Source: Prevotella sp. CAG:924 (GTDB lineage: Bacteria > Bacteroidota > Bacteroidia > Bacteroidales > Bacteroidaceae). Taken from it: DNA of 19,512 bases. The notes under the pieces were generated by a model. That model made no database searches. It had not been told where the DNA came from and saw only the letters and a program-made list of their open reading frames with translations. How positions within the stretch are numbered: position 1 is the stretch's first letter; each line of letters opens with the position of its first letter. Positions 1-8,572 of this stretch are shown in pieces. The stretch lies in NCBI GenBank assembly GCA_000431975.1, contig HF988505.1:1-19512 (forward strand), given 5' to 3'. Made by a program: the position numbers and the translations under genes.

Positions 1-1655
1 TCCTCATAATTCTTTGAAATCGCATTCTGACAATTATCAGAGTTATAGCTCAGCTCATCGCTAGGATAAGGCAGACGATCCGGCGGAGTAGGATAGTTAG
101 AGACCTGCGTATCCTTAGAGAACAGTACCTCGGGGTATCCCGTACGGCGCACCACATTCCATGCCTCCAGCTCATTCATGAAACTGAAGTTCAGCCACAA
201 CTGAGAGCAGATGGCCTCCTGCGTGGGCTTCCAGATATGCTCGATATAAGCCTGTACCTCATCATCGGTAGGCTTCACCAGTGAGCGATAGCCTGCATAG
301 CTGTCGTTGCCCTCCTTATACAGAGTACTGGTCTCCTTCAGATCCCAATAGTATTCTACCGACTGTGTGACACCTTTGACAAAGTTAGCTTTTGCAGCAC
401 TTTCATCTTTAGCTACGCCGTAGCCCATCAGATAAGCCTCAGCCTTGCTCAGACTCACCTCAGCAGCACTCAGCCACAGGCTCATGATGTTCTCATTGCC
501 CTCATAGGTCGCCCAACCTGCCACAGCCTGAGAGTCGATCTTGCAATAATAGTTAGCTGTCAGAATGCCCCGCTGAATATACTCCTGCTTCTTCTGATCA
601 CTCAGATTGGAAATCTCGTTATTGGTCTTATGTACGTCAAATGCGACGTACTCACCATCCGGGTTACAGTCGTACATCACCTGCAGACGAGGATCGGTAT
701 TGGCATCGGGAATACCATTTGCCGGTACATTCATCACATTCAACATAGTCTGTGAGCCTGTACCGTAATCACCAGTATGAAGTGCCTGCGACAGGCTCTT
801 TCCAAAGTTGAACTCATCGGTCTGCGTATCGGCTGTGACACCCATATTCTCCGCATTGCTGTCTATCAAAGGATATTTGGCCGGATTGTTCAGGATCTCG
901 GCAATTGCCTCACGTGCAACATCGGTACAGTCACCTGATGTGGCCAGATGCAAGGCGATGCGCAAACGGAGAGAATTCACGTACTTCTGCCACATCACCG
1001 GGTCGCCGGCAGCAACAGAATAGTCCTGACGGGCCAATGATGCCAATCCGGTAGCGTCTACGTTATCGCTGGCGAAATAGTCACCCACTTCCTTCAAATC
1101 GGCCAGAATCTGCTTGTACAGCTCGACATCGTCATCATAAACACATCTTTTCTTTGCCTCATCATACTTACCGTCAATCCAAAGTGTACCTGTGCCATTG
1201 AAAGGAACATCTCCAAACAGTGAGAGCATCTCATGCAGCTGTGCCTCTACCAAAGTACGGCCCAAATACAGGAACACGACATTTGACGGCTTTTCAGCCT
1301 CTGCCAAATTATTATAGGTGTACTCCAACAGGCGATACTGGGTCACCATGTCATAGAAGTTCTTCCAGCGTGTATTGAAATAGCCTTCGGTAGCTCCCAT
1401 GAAACGACCTTTGTTATTACTGTCACCGATCACACCGGAAAAAGTACCCGAGGTAGTCGACTGCGTAAAGTAACGATAATATGTGAGGTCCGTCCATGCG
1501 CTACCTTTATACATCACAGCGGTGAACACTTGCGGCACACCGACCTTTGTCGTCGTGGAGGGATCTGCATACTTCTCGTCATAGTCGGCATCCGAGCATG
1601 ATGTCAATGACAGGAAAGCCATTCCGACCAAGAACAATGAAAATATCTTTTTCAT
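1..1655 (-). CDS. SusD/RagB-family nutrient-binding outer-membrane lipoprotein (3' end cut by window edge)
   Basis: Surface lipoprotein expected to cap the SusC-type barrel encoded just upstream and hand it an oligosaccharide or other nutrient. I translated it from the ATG at 1655. The frame stays open to base 1, giving 551 codons, so little of the usual 530-600 residues is missing. The N-terminus is a lipoprotein signal peptide with lipobox LTSC (Cys20) followed by the acidic SDADYDEKY, which resembles the Bacteroidota surface-export signal. Near residues 485-505 it has MNELEAWNVVRRTGYP, typical of the SusD-like_2 branch. Only 42 nt separate it from the susC stop and no terminator lies between them, so the two are surely co-transcribed. 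The ligand cannot be deduced from the sequence. Family assignment is firm; the C-terminus is not visible. Confidence 0.93.
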   Translation of the reverse strand, partial: MKKIFSLFLVGMAFLSLTSCSDADYDEKYADPSTTTKVGVPQVFTAVMYKGSAWTDLTYYRYFTQSTTSGTFSGVIGDSNNKGRFMGATEGYFNTRWKNFYDMVTQYRLLEYTYNNLAEAEKPSNVVFLYLGRTLVEAQLHEMLSLFGDVPFNGTGTLWIDGKYDEAKKRCVYDDDVELYKQILADLKEVGDYFASDNVDATGLASLARQDYSVAAGDPVMWQKYVNSLRLRIALHLATSGDCTDVAREAIAEILNNPAKYPLIDSNAENMGVTADTQTDEFNFGKSLSQALHTGDYGTGSQTMLNVMNVPANGIPDANTDPRLQVMYDCNPDGEYVAFDVHKTNNEISNLSDQKKQEYIQRGILTANYYCKIDSQAVAGWATYEGNENIMSLWLSAAEVSLSKAEAYLMGYGVAKDESAAKANFVKGVTQSVEYYWDLKETSTLYKEGNDSYAGYRSLVKPTDDEVQAYIEHIWKPTQEAICSQLWLNFSFMNELEAWNVVRRTGYPEVLFSKDTQVSNYPTPPDRLPYPSDELSYNSDNCQNAISKNYE

Positions 1656-1697
1656 AAACTTTCTGTTTTTTAATTGCTTTGCTAAATAAAGATTGCA

Positions 1698-4600
1698 TTA
1701 GAAACTTGCACGAAGAGAGAAACCGAATGTACGGGCGCTCGCTGTAGAACCACCCACCTGGGCCTGATAAATCCAGTTCGTTGCATCAGATGTCTCTGAA
1801 TCGAACAATTTTAATGTACGGTAGATATAGAACGGGTTACGGACAAATGCGGAGATGGTCAGTCGGCTGCAAGCGAACTTTCTAGTCAAGGAAGCAGGCA
1901 GTGTATAGGCCAGACTGATCTCACGACATTTAATGTACGAGTTCTTCTGCACGGCTTTTGCGTATGACAGGCTAGCACCTGTGCCCCAACCGTACATGTT
2001 GTCATTAGCCTCAAACTGAGTAACTATAACATCATTAGGAGTACCGTCCTCCTTCACACCCGGAAGGATCAAGCCGTTGTCCCACAGATAATGCCCGTTG
2101 TACTTGTCACCACGCTTATAACTGCCTGCAACCTGAGCAACCTCTTCAGGAGTCAAGACATGGATAGAGGCCTTGTCGGACACATCTTCTGTGTCACTGT
2201 AGTAGAACAATCCACCTGTCGAATAATCGCGCACGCCAATAGCATCGGTGATGTTACCGGCATCCATCATATACTGCCACGGCAGGTTCAACACATCACC
2301 ACCGATACGGAAATCGAATGACATGTCAAGGGTAAAGTTCTTATAGCTCAGGCTGGTGCCGAAGCCACCGATGAATTTAGGCATTGCATTACCTACCTTA
2401 TGACGCTCGCTCATGTCTGTAATATAAAGTCCGTTGCTGCCGACAATGTAATTGCCTTTATCATCGGTCTTCCATGTATAGGCATACCAGTCACCCATCG
2501 ACTCGCCTACATGCGACTCCAGCACAGCAGCGTCACCGTCCACTCCGGTGTGTTTCAAAACATCCAGACCATCGGCCAGTTTCTCTACAATATTCTTGTT
2601 CCACGAGATGTTACCACGCAGATCCCAACGCCAGTCTTTCGTCTCAATAGGAGTGCCATACAGGCTCAACTCAATACCTCTGTTGGAAAGCTCACCGACA
2701 TTCATCCACATGCTCTGCGCACCCATGGAAGCCGCACTGGTAGTAGACAGGATCTGGTCTTTGATATAGTTGTAATAGAAGTTGAACTCCATTCCCAACC
2801 GGTTGTTGAAGAACTTGTTCTCAATACCAACCTCAAACTCGTGCTTCGTCTCCGGCTTGATGCTCGCATTTCCAATCTCCAGTGGTACATAATTATAGGT
2901 GTACACCGTAGAACGCGTCAGTGAGCCCTGCTCATACGCCATATTGGCCCGATAGATCTCCGGAGCGTTACCTACAATACCATAAGAGAAACGGATCTTA
3001 CCATAATTCCACCACTTCGGATTTTTGTTCTTCAGCAACTCTGTGTAAAGTACGCTCAGACTTACAGAAGGATACCAGAAAGAGTTGTTGCCATGCTTCA
3101 AGGTCGAGGTCTTCTCCTGACGGATAGAACCCTCAACGAATCCCCAACCGTCATAGCCGTAGCTGGCCGTCATGAACGCACCTGTCTTGAGCAGGGACTG
3201 TCGGTCCATCTCTGCGCTCTTCGTTCCTACAGATGCAGCCAAATCAAACCAGTTCTCCTGTGTCAGACCCAGAGTTGTACCTACTTTCGACATATAGTAG
3301 TTTTCCTGACGTGCGTTCCAACCCAGGTTGGCTGTAATGTTATGCTTCTCGCCAAAAGTCTTATCAAACATCAGCATAATGTCGCCATAAATGATCGCAT
3401 ACTGGCTGTTTGTCAGGCCATAAGCATCCGTATACTGTCCGTTTGTTGAGAACACATGTGCATTCTGTGCATTGTCCTTATTCTCAATCTTATCGATTGT
3501 CAGGTCAGTAGCCAGACGGGCGCTCAGGGTCAAGCCCGGGATAATGGTCCAGGTAGGATTTACAGAACCGATAAAACGCTGATGATTCTCTTCCTGCACT
3601 TTACCGAAGATATTCCAGAAATATTCCTCCATCAATGATGTCGAGCCCATCGGAGTGTACAAGAACTGCTCGTCGGGTGTCAATGTGTTGGCCGTACCAC
3701 CATTGACGGCAGCAATACTGTTCATATAGCCCAGGCTTGTGACGGTATGGTCGCGGATATAGGCAACATCCGTGAAACCTCCGAACATACCACTGAAGTT
3801 GTTGGTCAGACGGCTGATACGGTAAGCACGGTTCTTGATGTACTGGTTAGTGTAAGTGGCAGTATAATTCAGTTTAATGGTTTTTGTCACATCAAACGTA
3901 CCATTCAGATTGAAATTGTGCTTATGGTTGTTTGAGTTATACTGCATTGCCTCAACGTTATCATACGTATAGGAGAAACGCACATTGTTCCGTTCGGTGC
4001 TGTTTGTTACCGACAGGTTGTAAGTCTGTGTCACTCCCGTACGGAAGATATCTTCCCACTGGTTATGGTCAATAGGTGTATAAGCACGCTGTGAACCGTC
4101 GAAATAAGTGACCATCTTACTTGGATCGTATTTAGCACCCCAGGAGTAATACGTCTCACGGTTAGGAGTCGTAATAGGATTGCCGTCCCTGTCGACACGT
4201 GTCGTACGGAAACCAGTCAGTGCCTGCGGATCCGAGTTGCTACCGATAGCCCAGTTATCATAACCAGGTCCGTATTCCTTTTGGATCTCCGGCATATAAG
4301 CCACCTTATCGAAACTTACGTTAGCGCTAAAGTCAACATGAGTTCCACTGCCATTCTTGCCTTTCTTCGTGGTGATCATGACAACACCGTTAGCGGCCTC
4401 AGAACCATACAAGGCAGAAGCGGCGGCACCTTTCAGAATTGTGATATTCTCGATATCCTCCGGATTAATATCCACGATACCATTCGACTCAATACGCTGG
4501 CTTCCCCAATAATCGCTATTGTTCACGTCACTACCATTATGAATAGGCACACCATCCATAATGATCAACGGCTGCGTATTACCTGTAATAGACGAAAGAC

Positions 4601-5159
4601 CACGTACAGAGATGGAGATAGACGAAGTACCGCCACCCGGTGCCGACTGGATACGTACACCTGAGGCTTTACCATAGAGACCACTGGCCAAAGTAGTGCC
4701 GCCCGTCCTCGTCAGGTCCTCGGCCGATATAGTACTTACCGCATAGCCCAATTTCTTGGCATCTTTCTTAATACCCAAGGCAGTGACAACCACCTCGTCC
4801 AGCTTCTGTGCGCTGTTCTCTTCCAATGTAATATTGAGTGGTTGGCCGTCCCACACGATTTTCTTCGTCTGATAACCCAGATAAGAAATTACGATCGTAG
4901 CACCCTTACTGACATTAGAAAGCTCAAAGTCACCGTCAATATTTGTGACAGCGGCATTTTTCGTTCCCTCTACAACTATAGAAGCTCCGATAATCGTCTC
5001 ACCTGTGGCATCTTTCACCACACCCTTACAAACACTGCCCTGTTGTACAATGTTCGTTCCCGATGCGCCTCTGGCGGGTTCCGCATAGGCCACTCCCGAG
5101 GATATACCTCCCAAAAGCAGCAACATGCTGACTGATTTAAAGTTTCTGAACATAGACAT
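1698..5159 (-). CDS. SusC/RagA-family TonB-linked outer-membrane transporter
   Basis: TonB-dependent barrel that imports a substrate captured by the SusD partner. The 1153 residues show a signal peptide (1-26, ending GVAYA), a carboxypeptidase-regulatory-like beta domain (about 44-115, GVVKDATGETIIGASIVVEG), the TonB-box-like segment DEVVVTALG (121-129) typical of SusC proteins, a plug domain (about 130-268, with SVRGLSS and the LIIMDGVPI motif at 198-206), and then the beta-barrel. It ends RTFGFSLRASF, with the terminal Phe expected of a BAM substrate. There is no STN domain before the regulatory-like domain, so direct anti-sigma signalling is not expected; control more likely runs through the AraC protein upstream. 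ATG codons at 5159 and 5153 are both possible starts and neither has a Shine-Dalgarno, which is normal for the phylum. Length and domain order match full-length family members. Substrate unknown. Confidence 0.96.
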   Translation of the reverse strand: MSMFRNFKSVSMLLLLGGISSGVAYAEPARGASGTNIVQQGSVCKGVVKDATGETIIGASIVVEGTKNAAVTNIDGDFELSNVSKGATIVISYLGYQTKKIVWDGQPLNITLEENSAQKLDEVVVTALGIKKDAKKLGYAVSTISAEDLTRTGGTTLASGLYGKASGVRIQSAPGGGTSSISISVRGLSSITGNTQPLIIMDGVPIHNGSDVNNSDYWGSQRIESNGIVDINPEDIENITILKGAAASALYGSEAANGVVMITTKKGKNGSGTHVDFSANVSFDKVAYMPEIQKEYGPGYDNWAIGSNSDPQALTGFRTTRVDRDGNPITTPNRETYYSWGAKYDPSKMVTYFDGSQRAYTPIDHNQWEDIFRTGVTQTYNLSVTNSTERNNVRFSYTYDNVEAMQYNSNNHKHNFNLNGTFDVTKTIKLNYTATYTNQYIKNRAYRISRLTNNFSGMFGGFTDVAYIRDHTVTSLGYMNSIAAVNGGTANTLTPDEQFLYTPMGSTSLMEEYFWNIFGKVQEENHQRFIGSVNPTWTIIPGLTLSARLATDLTIDKIENKDNAQNAHVFSTNGQYTDAYGLTNSQYAIIYGDIMLMFDKTFGEKHNITANLGWNARQENYYMSKVGTTLGLTQENWFDLAASVGTKSAEMDRQSLLKTGAFMTASYGYDGWGFVEGSIRQEKTSTLKHGNNSFWYPSVSLSVLYTELLKNKNPKWWNYGKIRFSYGIVGNAPEIYRANMAYEQGSLTRSTVYTYNYVPLEIGNASIKPETKHEFEVGIENKFFNNRLGMEFNFYYNYIKDQILSTTSAASMGAQSMWMNVGELSNRGIELSLYGTPIETKDWRWDLRGNISWNKNIVEKLADGLDVLKHTGVDGDAAVLESHVGESMGDWYAYTWKTDDKGNYIVGSNGLYITDMSERHKVGNAMPKFIGGFGTSLSYKNFTLDMSFDFRIGGDVLNLPWQYMMDAGNITDAIGVRDYSTGGLFYYSDTEDVSDKASIHVLTPEEVAQVAGSYKRGDKYNGHYLWDNGLILPGVKEDGTPNDVIVTQFEANDNMYGWGTGASLSYAKAVQKNSYIKCREISLAYTLPASLTRKFACSRLTISAFVRNPFYIYRTLKLFDSETSDATNWIYQAQVGGSTASARTFGFSLRASF

Positions 5160-5498
5160 ATATTTTAAATAAATTAAATAAATACCGTTAGATTTCCGGG
5201 CTCACATTTCTTTGGCACCATCTACTGAGGGCTAAACGTCTCCACCCTTTATCCATCTCCTTTTACAAAACCTCTTGTCTGACGCAGGTCTGTTTAAGAA
5301 CAACCAATTTCTCTTCCTGAATATATTCTTATGTTATAGAAGTAGGATACAGTATTCAGCCGTTATTAATTATTACGTATTTTTGAATTTTCTCCATTAA
5401 AGAAAGACCATGTTGAATTTTTGGATAACCTTTTTCTTTCATTAACAACCGTCAATCATTGGATTTCACTCTTTTTTTTAAATACAAATACTTATATG

Positions 5499-5506
5499 CA
5501 AATATA
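5499..5506 (-). promoter_or_regulatory. Candidate susC -7 box (TATATTTG)
   Basis: Read on the minus strand this is TATATTTG, an exact match to the Bacteroidota -7 consensus TAnnTTTG. About 20 nt further upstream the strand reads TTTTC (5527-5523), a three-of-four match to the -33 TTTG. It is the only exact -7 match between 5160 and 5940. Transcription would begin near 5492, leaving a leader of about 330 nt before the susC ATG. Prediction from consensus only. Confidence 0.4.
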
Positions 5507-5528
5507 AACAAAAAATCTATATGAAAAC

Positions 5529-5561
5529 TATAATCCCTCTGTTTTTTTCTGTTTATAATCC
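5529..5561 (-). promoter_or_regulatory. Direct repeat upstream of the susC promoter, possible AraC-protein operator
   Basis: The octamer TATAATCC occurs at 5529-5536 and again at 5554-5561, a start-to-start distance of 25 bp. Between the copies TCTGTTT also occurs twice. Relative to the predicted start near 5492, the copies sit at about -37 to -44 and -62 to -69, where an activator of the AraC family would normally bind. The repeat is real; its role is inference, and AT-rich DNA makes chance repeats more likely. Confidence 0.25.
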
Positions 5562-5959
5562 TAAAAATATCGAGATATACAGGTTTCCCCTGCATTTAGC
5601 TACAAAAAAGCATCAGCAAAGTCGCTATTTATTACACTTTGCACAAAAATTCATACCCATTGCAACTTTAAGCTATATTTTCTGTCTTTCACCTTTCTTC
5701 ATGTCTAATGTTCCTATTTATTCACGACAACAACAGCTAAGAATACGAAATGTATACAGTATAAGCTATTGTTAAATCATAAATCTAATATTAATATAAA
5801 TTGAAGAGAGAACATATAGATCCGATAAACATATAAAGCTACCCAATTAATATATTTATCGTCGTTTCTATTCTTCAATACCTGTCTTATTTCCCAGCTT
5901 TTTCAGACATATATTCCCACCCTACAGAGGAAGCAACTCCGTAGAGCAAAAATACACAT

Positions 5960-5990
5960 AAAAAAATAAAAAGCCTCTATGCAATCATAG
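5960..5990 (-). terminator. Intrinsic terminator of the AraC regulator gene
   Basis: On the minus strand CTATG-ATTG-CATAG forms a 5-bp stem with a 4-nt loop, followed by AGGC and the T-rich run TTTTTATTTTTTTATG. It lies about 50 nt after the regulator stop codon. The short stem is compensated by the long T tract. It separates the regulator transcript from the susC operon. Confidence 0.5.
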
Positions 5991-6042
5991 TAGACGCACG
6001 GCATCTCTACCAGCCGGACGACACAGAACTACCAGAACATCC

Positions 6043-6942
6043 CTAGACCAATCCTTGGTCCGTATGCTTATTCAATCCTTTCCGATAATCAGTAGGACTC
6101 ATGCCAACATGATCCTTGAAATACTTACCAAGAAAGCTCTGATTGGCAAAATGCATCTCCTCGGCTATCTCCTTCACGGCACGTGAAGTGTTTCTCAACA
6201 TCACACGCAGCTCCATCACCACATAATAGTCGATCCATTCGTTGGGCGTGCGACGACTCACCGTACGGATTGTCTCTGAGAGATACTTCGGCGTGATGCA
6301 CATCTGATGAGCATACCATCCCACCCGTCGTTCATGTCGGAAATTCTCCTCCACCAGACTGATAAACTCCCGGAAAATACTATCGGCACGATGAGCCGTA
6401 GGGCTCTCCTCCTGCCGGATACTCCAGATGACATTACTCACATCATAAATTCCCGCCTGGATGAGCGAACGGGCTACATCGCGACGAAAATGATTGTTAA
6501 CATCAGACACACGATCTTTCAATATCTTGAAATAATGGAACACCGTCTCCACCTGTGAAGGCACAAGATGAAAGACAGGATGACTACGGGAGAAGACGAA
6601 GAGAGACGACAACTCACGCACACCCGACACCACCTCATTGAAATAATTGTCGGAGACGAGCAATACGATGCCCTCACAGTCATCGCTGATATGACAGTTG
6701 TCCACTACCTGACCATCGTTGACGATAATAATGTCGCCTGCACCGACACGATAACGTACGGTGTCTACATTGTATTCCACGCTGCCATGGGTGCAGAGCG
6801 CAAGCATTTGGCAGGTCATGCGTTTGGGTTCCATAGGGAGCGGCAAGTCCGTCACTTTATCGAACAATCCTAAATCGTCGTCTATAAAACTGCCTTTGCA
6901 GACCATTTTGGCATGTTGGATGGAAAGGGTATCAAGCGTCAT
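6043..6942 (-). CDS. AraC/XylS-family transcriptional regulator
   Basis: Cytoplasmic DNA-binding regulator and the likely controller of the susC-susD operon that follows on the same strand. It has 299 residues from the ATG at 6942. The N-terminal part (about 35-110) looks like a cupin-type sensor domain (VRYRVGAGDIIIVNDGQVV). The C-terminal part (about 190-290) is a double helix-turn-helix with VGWYAHQMCITPKYLSETI and AVKEIAEEMHFANQSFLGKYF, ending in the family signature GMSPTDYRK. A longer reading from a TTG at 6972 adds ten residues, but it would begin inside or upstream of the predicted -7 box, so I prefer the ATG. No receiver or membrane segment is present, so this is not a hybrid two-component system. 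The effector is unknown; regulation of the neighbouring SusCD pair is inferred from position. Confidence 0.93.
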   Translation of the reverse strand: MTLDTLSIQHAKMVCKGSFIDDDLGLFDKVTDLPLPMEPKRMTCQMLALCTHGSVEYNVDTVRYRVGAGDIIIVNDGQVVDNCHISDDCEGIVLLVSDNYFNEVVSGVRELSSLFVFSRSHPVFHLVPSQVETVFHYFKILKDRVSDVNNHFRRDVARSLIQAGIYDVSNVIWSIRQEESPTAHRADSIFREFISLVEENFRHERRVGWYAHQMCITPKYLSETIRTVSRRTPNEWIDYYVVMELRVMLRNTSRAVKEIAEEMHFANQSFLGKYFKDHVGMSPTDYRKGLNKHTDQGLV

Positions 6943-6969
6943 TGAAATCGTATTTATCTGTTGATATTG

Positions 6970-6977
6970 CAAAAATA
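6970..6977 (-). promoter_or_regulatory. Candidate -7 box of the AraC regulator gene (TATTTTTG)
   Basis: The minus strand reads TATTTTTG, an exact TAnnTTTG match, about 28 nt before the preferred ATG at 6942. The nearest TTTG upstream (6995-6992) is closer than the usual -33 spacing, so the -33 half is poor. If correct, the leader is only about 20 nt and the alternative TTG start at 6972 is excluded. Confidence 0.4.
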
Positions 6978-7155
6978 CACTAAATATCGGACAAAAAGCT
7001 TATCCGACCCTTATTTTTTTAGTCTGTTCATTCTCACAATGAACTTCAGACAAGAGAATATCCTCACACGACAATTACGGATCCCAAGCCTGCCGACACA
7101 AAAACCGGGCAAACGGCTGTCACGACATGTTTTTCGTTTGTCTAAGCATATTTTC

Positions 7156-7187
7156 TTTCGGTGTGTCGGATTTTTGATGTAATTTTG
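7156..7187 (+). promoter_or_regulatory. Candidate promoter of the DUF486 gene
   Basis: TAATTTTG at 7180-7187 matches the -7 consensus TAnnTTTG exactly. TTTC at 7156-7159 is a near match to the -33 TTTG, 20 nt away, which is good spacing. The start point would be near 7194, about 85 nt before the ATG at 7280. Confidence 0.45.
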
Positions 7188-7279
7188 TGCCCGATTACAG
7201 CTGTTGACGGCCTTACTCCACTATCTAAAGAGGACGGCAAGACAGCCAAACAGGCAAATTCTGAATAAAAATAAGCAAT

Positions 7280-7654
7280 ATGTTTTCACACGGTATCTAT
7301 TCGGTAGTGTTATTGATTTTTTCCAATATCTTCATGACTTTGGCCTGGTACGGACATCTGAAGATGAGCGAGGAGTTCAGTTGGTTTAAGGCTCTCCCGC
7401 TATTGGGAGTGATCGCCTTCAGCTGGTCGATCGCCTTCTTTGAATATTGCCTTCAGGTGCCGGCCAACCGCCTAGGCTTTAAGGACAACGGCGGTCCCTT
7501 CGACATCATGCAGCTGAAAGTGATTCAGGAAGTCATTACGCTGACCGTCTTTACGGTATTCTCTATGCTTGCCTTCAAACTGGAACTGAAGTGGAACCAT
7601 CTGGCCGCCTTTGTCTGCCTCATACTGGCGGTGTACTTCGTTTTCAAGAAGTAA
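7280..7654 (+). CDS. DUF486 / DMT-superfamily small membrane protein
   Basis: Small inner-membrane protein of 124 residues with four predicted helices (about 6-24, 36-54, 80-99 and 105-122), the layout of the DUF486 family, which belongs to the drug/metabolite transporter superfamily. The central motif FFEYCLQVPANRLGF (53-67) is characteristic. A transport role is presumed from the superfamily; no substrate is established to my knowledge. It is the only plus-strand gene here and converges on the ABC transporter operon. The ATG at 7280 is the natural start because the first helix follows at once; there is no Shine-Dalgarno. It appears complete and normal in length. Confidence 0.9.
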   Translation: MFSHGIYSVVLLIFSNIFMTLAWYGHLKMSEEFSWFKALPLLGVIAFSWSIAFFEYCLQVPANRLGFKDNGGPFDIMQLKVIQEVITLTVFTVFSMLAFKLELKWNHLAAFVCLILAVYFVFKK

Positions 7655-7786
7655 GTGGAAAAGATACATATAGGGTGAGGACAACAGCATAGGACACCTA
7701 AAAGATATCCGCACGGCCATATCCTAATTCTACAGCAAAGACAACCCGCTACGGACAAAGGTCCACCAAAAGACCTCCTATAATGC

Positions 7787-7830
7787 CAGGACGGTGTACA
7801 AATTTTCATTGTACACCGTCCTGCCGTTTT
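7787..7830. terminator. Hairpin terminator between convergent DUF486 and ABC ATPase genes
   Basis: CAGGACGGTGTACAA (7787-7801) is perfectly complementary to 7809-7823, a 15-bp stem with a 7-nt loop. On the plus strand it is followed by CCG and TTTT, fitting an intrinsic terminator for the DUF486 transcript. It also lies a few bases past the ATPase stop codon, so it may end both transcripts, although the minus-strand side lacks a clear T run. The 130 bp between the DUF486 stop and the hairpin shows nothing else. Confidence 0.7.
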
Positions 7831-8572
7831 ATAAGAGCTTACTGAGAAATTCCCGAAGACGAGGCGACTTCGGATGGACGAATATCTCCTCGGGAGTACC
7901 ATCCTCCGTGACAATGCCATCGGCGAAGAACAGCACACGGGTGGCCACCTCCCGGGCAAACGCCATCTCATGGGTGACTACAACCATGGTCATACCCGTG
8001 GCAGCAAGCTCACGCATCAGGCTGAGCACCTCACCTACCATCTCCGGGTCGAGAGCCGAGGTGGGCTCGTCAAAGAGCATCACATCGGGCCTCATCGCCA
8101 AGGCGCGCACGATCGCCACACGCTGCTGCTGGCCACCGCTGAGCGCATCGGGATAACTGTCGGCCTTATCCTCCAGGCTGATCAGCCTCAGCAACTCATC
8201 GGCCCTGGCCGCCGCCTCATCCTTCGTCATCTTTCCCAACGTCGTCGGCGCCAACATGATGTTCTGACGGATCGTGAGATGAGGAAAGAGGTTAAACTGT
8301 TGGAACACCATGCCGATGCGCTCACGCATCCTGTTGATGTCGATCTCCGGAGAAGTGATGTCCGTTCCCTCAAAGAGCACATGGCCTCCCGTAGGCCGCT
8401 CCAGCAAGTTGAGTGAGCGGAGAAAGGTCGACTTGCCACAACCTGACGGGCCTATCACGGCAATGACCTCTCCCTGCCGTATCCGCAAATCGATGTCACG
8501 CAGGACGACATGATCGCCGAAGCGTTTCTCCAGATGCCGGACATCCAGAAGTATAGGGCTATTTTCTTTCAT
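7829..8572 (-). CDS. Polar amino acid ABC transporter ATP-binding protein (GlnQ/HisP type)
   Basis: Cytoplasmic ATPase that powers the amino acid importer encoded directly upstream. All motifs are visible in its 247 residues: Walker A GPSGCGKST (41-49), Q-loop Gln91 in FQQFNLFPH, signature LSGGQQQR (144-151), Walker B VMLFDEP (164-170), D-loop SALD, and switch His201 in VVVTHEM. Length and the FNLFPH segment place it in the polar amino acid uptake group. Its ATG lies inside the end of the permease gene (14-bp overlap, different frame), so translation is probably coupled. A hairpin follows the stop. Substrate range (Gln, Glu, Arg, His or others) cannot be fixed from the ATPase. Confidence 0.95.
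   Translation of the reverse strand: MKENSPILLDVRHLEKRFGDHVVLRDIDLRIRQGEVIAVIGPSGCGKSTFLRSLNLLERPTGGHVLFEGTDITSPEIDINRMRERIGMVFQQFNLFPHLTIRQNIMLAPTTLGKMTKDEAAARADELLRLISLEDKADSYPDALSGGQQQRVAIVRALAMRPDVMLFDEPTSALDPEMVGEVLSLMRELAATGMTMVVVTHEMAFAREVATRVLFFADGIVTEDGTPEEIFVHPKSPRLREFLSKLL

Larger units (their letters stand above)
5160..6042. other. 883-bp AT-rich gap between the AraC regulator and susC
   Basis: No convincing gene lies here. From right to left it holds a terminator for the regulator (5960-5990), a small hairpin (arms 5922-5929 and 5937-5944), an AT-rich stretch without recognisable signals (about 5565-5920), a direct repeat (5529-5561), a -7 box facing susC (5499-5506), and a probable susC leader of about 330 nt (5160-5492). 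In the leader I see weak stem-loops and two very short minus-strand ORFs (28 and 23 codons), but no riboswitch that I recognise. The gap is long for a simple AraC-susC arrangement, so regulatory content is likely. Confidence 0.6.
6943..7279. other. Divergent promoter region between the AraC regulator and the DUF486 gene
   Basis: This 337-bp non-coding stretch separates two genes transcribed away from each other. Each has a TAnnTTTG box: one facing the regulator at 6970-6977, the other facing the DUF486 gene at 7180-7187. I see no further hairpin, repeat or small gene in it; the short ORFs crossing it have no recognisable content. Confidence 0.55.

Noticed and set aside
2400..2924. 174-codon plus-strand ORF inside susC
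   Set aside because: Antisense shadow of the transporter barrel with no recognisable content.
5160..5340. Possible riboswitch directly upstream of susC
   Set aside because: Only short, weak stems are visible and no known riboswitch core can be matched; kept only as a leader observation.
5521..5775. 84-codon plus-strand ORF in the regulator-susC gap
   Set aside because: No family resemblance, no ribosome site, very AT-rich, and it runs against the candidate susC promoter and its repeat.
7525..7971. 148-codon minus-strand ORF overlapping the DUF486 and ATPase genes
   Set aside because: It crosses the terminator hairpin and the ends of two good genes; composition is Arg/Ser/Cys-rich, typical of a shadow frame.
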